Shown here in pieces: positions 59,260 through 64,000 of a stretch of 64,000 nt of DNA. The notes under the pieces were generated by a model. It saw only the letters and a list, made by a program, of their open reading frames with translations, was not told where the DNA came from and ran no database searches. Origin of the DNA: Tipula vernalis (Eukaryota > Arthropoda > Insecta > Diptera > Tipulidae); assembly GCA_958295665.1 (NCBI GenBank), contig OY282560.1, positions 208,366,420-208,430,419 on the forward strand. Reading direction: 5' to 3'. Numbering within the stretch: the first letter of the stretch is position 1; each line of letters starts with the position of its first letter. The position numbers were made by a program, and so were the translations under genes.

Positions 59260-60600
59260 CGCGAAATCTTGCTCTGGCACATCACAAAACGGTTGTTTAG
59301 CAGTTGGTCCTACCGTAAAATCGACATTCGGCAACATCGCCTTCCTCTTTACGCCGACGTTGAGAAAATATATAGTCAAATTCTTCTTCATGATGATGAT
59401 ACCAAATTTAAAAAAAATGTTTGGAGAGAAGACCATTCTCATCTAATCCGATATTTCAAATTGTGTACGGTAAAGTATGGAATTGGGTTCTGATCTTTAT
59501 TTGGTTATCCTTGCGAAAGTGGGCGTCTAATGAACTAAATATTTGGGCAAATATTCCACATAGAGAACATCAAATAAGATTTATTAACATTTATCCATGA
59601 ATAACTCTGGAAGTGAAGCTATTAGTTTAACATGTGTACATTTAAATTTCGAGTCGATTTACTAAAAGCTTCAAGGCTGATGAAAACAAAAATACTGTTG
59701 GAGGCATGTAAAATGTTTGATCCGTTCGGTGGGATCACTCCTCTAAACATAAAAATTAAAATCTTCATTCAGCAACTCCGGATTAAGAGTGTTGTTTGTT
59801 CAAACAAGAAAAAGTTCAACAGTTGAACTACACAGGTTTTGCGAAATCATCTAACTCGCTTATTTTTCTGCTGTTTATTACATGATGATCACTAAACCTA
59901 AACCTATCTAAGGCAAAGCCTTCAACAAACCTGATAAATCTAGTCAAAAGATAAACAAACATAAATGTAAAAAACGTTTTCTTGTGAAAAGATTTAAGTA
60001 AGTCGCGGATACTTCTGTCAATCGAGCACTTTTATCGGGCTTCAACGAAAAGAGCTTTGGCCACCTCAACAAAAGACAGACCTGACACTAATATCGATTC
60101 CATGACGGAAACTTTCCACAAGCTTCAAATAATAATAGGATATTTTCTCAGGTTTGTTGCAGGTTCAAGAAAGCAAAAGTTAACTGGAACTAAAACTTTA
60201 TTCTGAACCAGTGAAAATCTTAATAAATCACTTTTCAAAATATGCCGATTTCAGTAAATAATTGAAGACATTCAGAAGTCAGGTATTGTCAAACTAACTA
60301 GTAACCTAAAATCACTTAGCACGTTTATTGTTGATCAGGATGATAATTCGGGAATGGATAATTGTCAAAAGAATGACAAAAATCCATGACCACTTACTAT
60401 ATGGATTCACTATTATCATCAGATTTGGTATTATCATTTCAGGCTCACTACATTTAGGAGGATTATATACAAAATTTGACATCATAAAAATTATAAATCT
60501 TCAAATTCTCGGTAAATTTCTGAATTACGAAATACAGCTTCCTCGTAAGCAAGGTACAAGTACCCCAGTTTCTTTTAAGATTTCAAGAAAATAAAACTTC
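59260..60600 (+). pseudogene. Second BEL/Pao polyprotein remnant
   Basis: Plus strand, opposite to its neighbour. NGCLAVGPTVKS (about 59287-59322) changes frame into LYADVEKIYSQILLHDDDTK (59347-59406), the family's TADIEKMYRQI word in the RT, then VWREDHSHLIRYF. Downstream, an open frame 59632-59826 carries ILLEACKMFDPFGGITPLNI, for the LF-DPLG-L-P joint after the RT. An integrase N-terminal trace lies near 60270-60365, and SGSLHLGGLYTKFD (about 60448-60489), for the HFGGLWEA word, starts the last piece. The blocks are in the right order but about 1 kb of the expected length is missing, so it is both deleted and mutated. Confidence 0.78.
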
Positions 60601-60604
60601 CATT

Positions 60605-62915
60605 CAAGAATAAAAAAATTTGTTAGCAAAATGTAATAAATGATGGCGAGCTTCTGAAAGATGAGAAATATTCTGAGAAGAAAATTTTAAATGAGGCTGC
60701 CTAATCTTAACTAATCGAACATGACTGTAAATAAAATTTTTAATTTGTATAAATATTGACATTTATTTATAACAATAAAGCGATTTATAACCAAACCACA
60801 AAAATACCAGAAAATGTGTTGTGAACATCATTAATGTTTACCAACGTATTTGATTATTGGTTATTTTAAAAATTAGCCTGACCAATTGAGTATGTTTCAA
60901 TTATTAACATATACAAACATATAACCTGTATATTTACTATGTTTAGCCTGTAGATTTACTATGTTGAGCTCTAATACTGAACAAATCAAAAAATTATCTC
61001 ATCATTTTTTTTCGCTCTGCATAACACTGCCACTCGCTTACCCTATCAATATCAAAATGAAAAAATAATGGGTTTCCGGCTTTTATTGAATATCATTGAA
61101 ACTGTTTTGGCAAGGTTTAGTTAGTTATAGAAATTTTGAGAGCAAAGACTCAATTTTTTACTCAAACGGTTTATTTAGACCGCCAATTTTAAAATGTTTC
61201 TGCAAAATCTGCTTTACTTTTTTGGTAAAAGTAAATCTGTTTTGTTAATTATCTTGACAAAGAGTATTTAAATAATTGTTTGACATTTAAAATTGCTTAA
61301 ATTATATGTTTTTTCGTTGAGTCTTGCTAATCTGATTTGTTTCAAGGCAATACAAATGACTGTAAGATTTCCCCAATAAGTTTGCTAAACACTAATTAAT
61401 CATAATACAACTTTCAAACCTCTAGCTTAGTAAGTTTAATGTTTGGATTTAATATTTCAACCGATGTGCAACAATTTTTTGGTTTTCCTTTATTTTACAA
61501 TTTATCTCCTTAAGAATCGGAAGTGTCGGAGAATTTTATTAATTTAAAAAATGACTGACATTTTAGTTAGTTTAAATTACATAAACTTCAAAATTTACAA
61601 AATGTTTTAATAGCAAATAAGGTTTACTAAATTTTCGATTATGCTAAAATTGTATATGTATACATACATATCAAGCCTTGGCAGTCAGTAAGTGTTACGG
61701 ATGAGTCATAAGTCATAAGCTTGTTAAATAATTTTTGTGCAAAAGTTTAATTTATAAACAACTGAAAACTATTTATAAACTGTCATTTTATTTACTTAAT
61801 TTTCATATTTAAAGAAAATATTTAAGCTCTTACCCTTCTATTTTGTCCTAATTATTCGAATATTTCGAACAAAATCTTATATTATATTAAAAACTTAATT
61901 ACCTAAATTTTATTTCTGATTTATTCTGAATTAAAAGTGTAAATTTTTAACATTTTCCATTTCAAAGACTAAATTTTAGCAATTCAATTTCAAATAAACT
62001 GCAGATAACCTTAAATTTTAAATTTCAGGTTTGTAATATCTTTGTAGACAATGCTGAGGTCACAGTTTTATAAACTAATCTAGACATTTTAAAAAATGTT
62101 TATTTAAAAATTCTAATTTTTAAATTAGTAAATTTCTAGAACAAAACATAAAGCTTCAAAAAACCCAAATTTGTTACATATCAATAATTTTATTATCTCA
62201 CGTTGTGAAAATTCAATTATTCTGTATCTTCCGTTTAAATATTTCTTTACAAATAATTAAAAAAAAAAAACCTTTAAACCCTTTAAAGTTAAAAGTATGA
62301 ATGACCGTGCTTACGGAGTTCTTCGGCTTAACTATGCAATTCGCCGTTATTTTAGACGGTTTCCATTTTGTATTAAAAAGTATAGGAAGAACAACGAAAA
62401 CCTTTTACTTATATTACTAGGCGATAGGGTGCAAAAGGGCCAAATTGCATAGTTAGACCTCATCGCCACCTTAGAACAACAGGGTTCTAACTAACATTTG
62501 TTACGAAAATGAGTTATGCATATTGTCATAATAAATCAACTATATGCTCTTTCGATTGACAATATCTCCAATTGTCTTTCTCTTTTGGTTTTCCAGATAA
62601 CCACTGAAACGAAGTCCTATCTTTACATTATGAATTTGAGATTTAGTTAAAAAAATTCCAACTTCTAGTTAGAAACTAGTAAATATGTATAGATAGAACA
62701 TTGTATATTTATTTTAGTGTAAATATAACTAAATTAAATTTCCCTATTTTATATAATTACAATCTAGTCTCCTGGACAAATGAGCAATTTAGCGTGGATA
62801 GTAGATTTTAAATCAGCACAATGCTATTTACTCTAATAATTACACTAGGTCGAAAGGCTGAAATGGTCCAATGTTCACATGTTGGTGGAGCCTTTATTTA
62901 AAATTAATTTAATTT
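60605..62915. other. AT-rich intronic DNA, no gene seen
   Basis: No coding block. A 13-base inverted pair (TAACTATGCAATT at 62329-62341 and its complement at 62443-62455) frames a slightly GC-richer patch with CGCCGTTATTTTAG and CTAGGCGATAGGG words. It could be a worn MITE, but the arms are short. Confidence 0.45.
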
Positions 62916-62919
62916 AAAA

Positions 62920-63350
62920 CGAGGTTCACTTTAAGGTCCCATGTCATTGTTCCCGACATATCAAAGTGTATCAACGATGTTCTTTAGTATACAATATAGA
63001 AATCTTTAGATAATATTTACGTTGCTCTGTTTGGTATAACCCCAAAGCTGAATACTATAAGCCCAAATCGGTTTCAATATTTGCTTATAAAGTAGAATCT
63101 TATATTTTCATACAGATAGAGAAGAGTTTCTTCCCATCAGTCAATACATTTTTCTGTATTTAACACTTAGTTCATCACTTTTCTTCTAGCCGTGTGCTTT
63201 CCATTATTGTTTAACATTTAGGGTCATTCCGAGCTACTTATAGTTGTGTTAACATATGGTATTATTTCTCGATTTATGGTAACCGGAATATGTTCGAGCT
63301 GTTCGTTTGTAAAGTTGATGTGAACTGATTTAGTTTCATTCGCCATATTT
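62920..63350 (-). pseudogene. Jockey-like LINE RT C-terminal fragment
   Basis: On the minus strand, NETKSVHINFTNEQLEHIPV, then TINREIIPYVN (about 63345-63250) matches the Jockey RT tail, where K-S-x-H-x-x-F-T-x-R is followed by V-x-x-N-x-x-x-I-P. A later trace, ISKYWNRFGLIVFSFG-like (about 63095-63045, with breaks), corresponds to the I-W-T-Y-G-I-Q-L-W-G region. No RT catalytic box is in view. The fragment lies only 300 bases downstream of the first visible ZP exon. Confidence 0.65.
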
Positions 63351-63354
63351 TTGT

Positions 63355-63640
63355 TCTGGATTCCGGAAAAATTAAATTAAATTTTAAAATTAGAAAGTGC
63401 AGAAGCAGTGAATATTCAAAATATTTCTTTGGGATATTATTTCATATTCGATATTTGCGGATTACTTTCATAGCAAAATAAGTTCGAAGTTCAGCTTGCT
63501 AAATCCCCAAATTTAACAAAATAATTACCCGAATTTTGGGGATTATTATTTCATTTTAGTAAGCTTCCAATTTCTAAGACTGCATTTTGTTAAATCACCA
63601 CTGCAACAGAAGGAGCTCTATAAATATTGAACAAAATAAA
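63355..63640. other. Intron start, no gene seen
   Basis: AT-rich DNA just downstream (minus strand) of the exon donor at 63648. Confidence 0.5.
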
Positions 63641-63648
63641 ATACTTAC

Positions 63649-63694
63649 GTAATGTGGGAGGAAGTTGAGCACATTGTGTGACTGATGCTATAAT
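63649..63694 (-). CDS. ZP-domain protein, exon 1 of those in view (signal peptide end)
   Basis: A 46-base minus-strand exon. The acceptor is a T-rich tract ending GTCTAATTACAG before 63694, and the donor after 63649 is a perfect GTAAGT. In the frame that fits the next exon it encodes IIASVTQCAQLPPTL plus one base. The hydrophobic start, then Ala-x-x-x-Cys-Ala-Gln, looks like the end of a signal peptide with cleavage near CAQ; the mature N-terminus would be close to the ZP domain. Its last base (C) plus the first two of exon 37751-37913 (GA) make an Arg codon. The initiator Met must be in an earlier exon, above 63694 and probably outside the window. An exon this small is less certain than the other two; an extra exon between this and 37913 is possible. 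Confidence 0.62.
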
Positions 63695-63696
63695 CT

Positions 63697-64000
63697 GTAA
63701 TTAGACAAAAAATCTAAATTAGAATAAATTAAAATCAACATGTTAACATCAATAAGAGATAACAACAAAACATATACATATTTTAAAATACTCGATCTTA
63801 AACATTTGTAACCATTAATAATGTAATCAAATAAACAGTTAGAAATAGATTAAGAGATGAGGTAATAAATCTTAAGCATAAAAGTAAAAAAAAAAAAAAA
63901 AAATCTTGCTAAAATAACGGTAAATTTACGAAAAGCTAAACAAGTAAAGTAATTGATGGTTTAATTCTGATATTTTACAAAAACAACTAAGATAATGTTA
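63697..64000. other. Intron upstream of the first visible ZP exon
   Basis: AT-rich with a long A run (63886-63902). No start exon recognised. Confidence 0.5.

Noticed and set aside
1..64000. CRISPR array, operon or bacterial gene cluster
   Set aside because: No short regularly spaced identical repeats, no ribosome binding sites and no dense coding; repeats here are eukaryotic transposon or satellite type.

Overview
The window reads as AT-rich nuclear DNA of an arthropod, most likely an insect. It has no bacterial-style gene packing. Instead it holds decayed transposable elements typical of insect genomes (Tc1, pogo, piggyBac, Helitron, Jockey/CR1-like LINEs, BEL/Pao and Gypsy LTR elements) and very small exons with good splice sites. 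The exact taxon cannot be read from the sequence; a fly is a guess only.

The one host gene I can support lies on the minus strand and runs through most of the window. Three exons with matching splice phases (63649-63694, 37751-37913, 28733-28799) encode 92 consecutive residues: the end of a probable signal peptide, then the first half of a zona pellucida (ZP) domain of the apical extracellular matrix type. The introns are about 25.7 kb, 9.0 kb and more than 28.7 kb. The first coding exon should lie beyond base 64000, and the second half of the ZP domain before base 1. Nearly everything else in the window is therefore intronic.

Left part (1-28.7 kb, downstream intron): a coding-like orphan fragment near 3.1-3.4 kb, a broken piggyBac transposase (3.9-5.7 kb), two tRNA-derived SINE-like units, a decayed LINE (8.0-10.1 kb) carrying a pogo-type MITE, a Tc1 element with a second Tc1 element inside it (10.1-13.3 kb), two pogo/Tigger-like transposase remnants (13.3-13.9 kb plus strand; 22.0-22.9 kb minus strand), and a 1.6-kb field of diverged long repeats rich in TTCGAA-like words (25.1-26.7 kb).

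Middle part (28.8-37.7 kb): degenerate repeats, a 171-173-bp tandem repeat beside a Helitron Rep/helicase remnant (32.3-33.6 kb, minus), a LINE remnant (34.3-36.0 kb, minus) and a hairpin element (37.0 kb).

Right part (37.9-63.6 kb, largest intron): a MITE at 38.9 kb; a LINE with a hairpin insertion (41.0-43.8 kb, minus); a Gypsy protease/RT scrap (44.1-44.7 kb, minus); a BEL/Pao-like 3' half with integrase and an env-like gene, split by a LINE that is itself split by a MITE (45.6-49.8 kb, plus); a Gypsy gag split by a GC-rich retro-insert (52.5-55.3 kb, plus); two more BEL/Pao polyprotein remnants in opposite orientation (56.0-58.6 kb minus, 59.3-60.6 kb plus); and a Jockey RT tail (62.9-63.35 kb, minus). 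All transposase and polymerase genes carry stops or frameshifts, so none looks active. I saw no novel defence or metabolic system; the most valuable signals are the ZP gene and the nested insertions.
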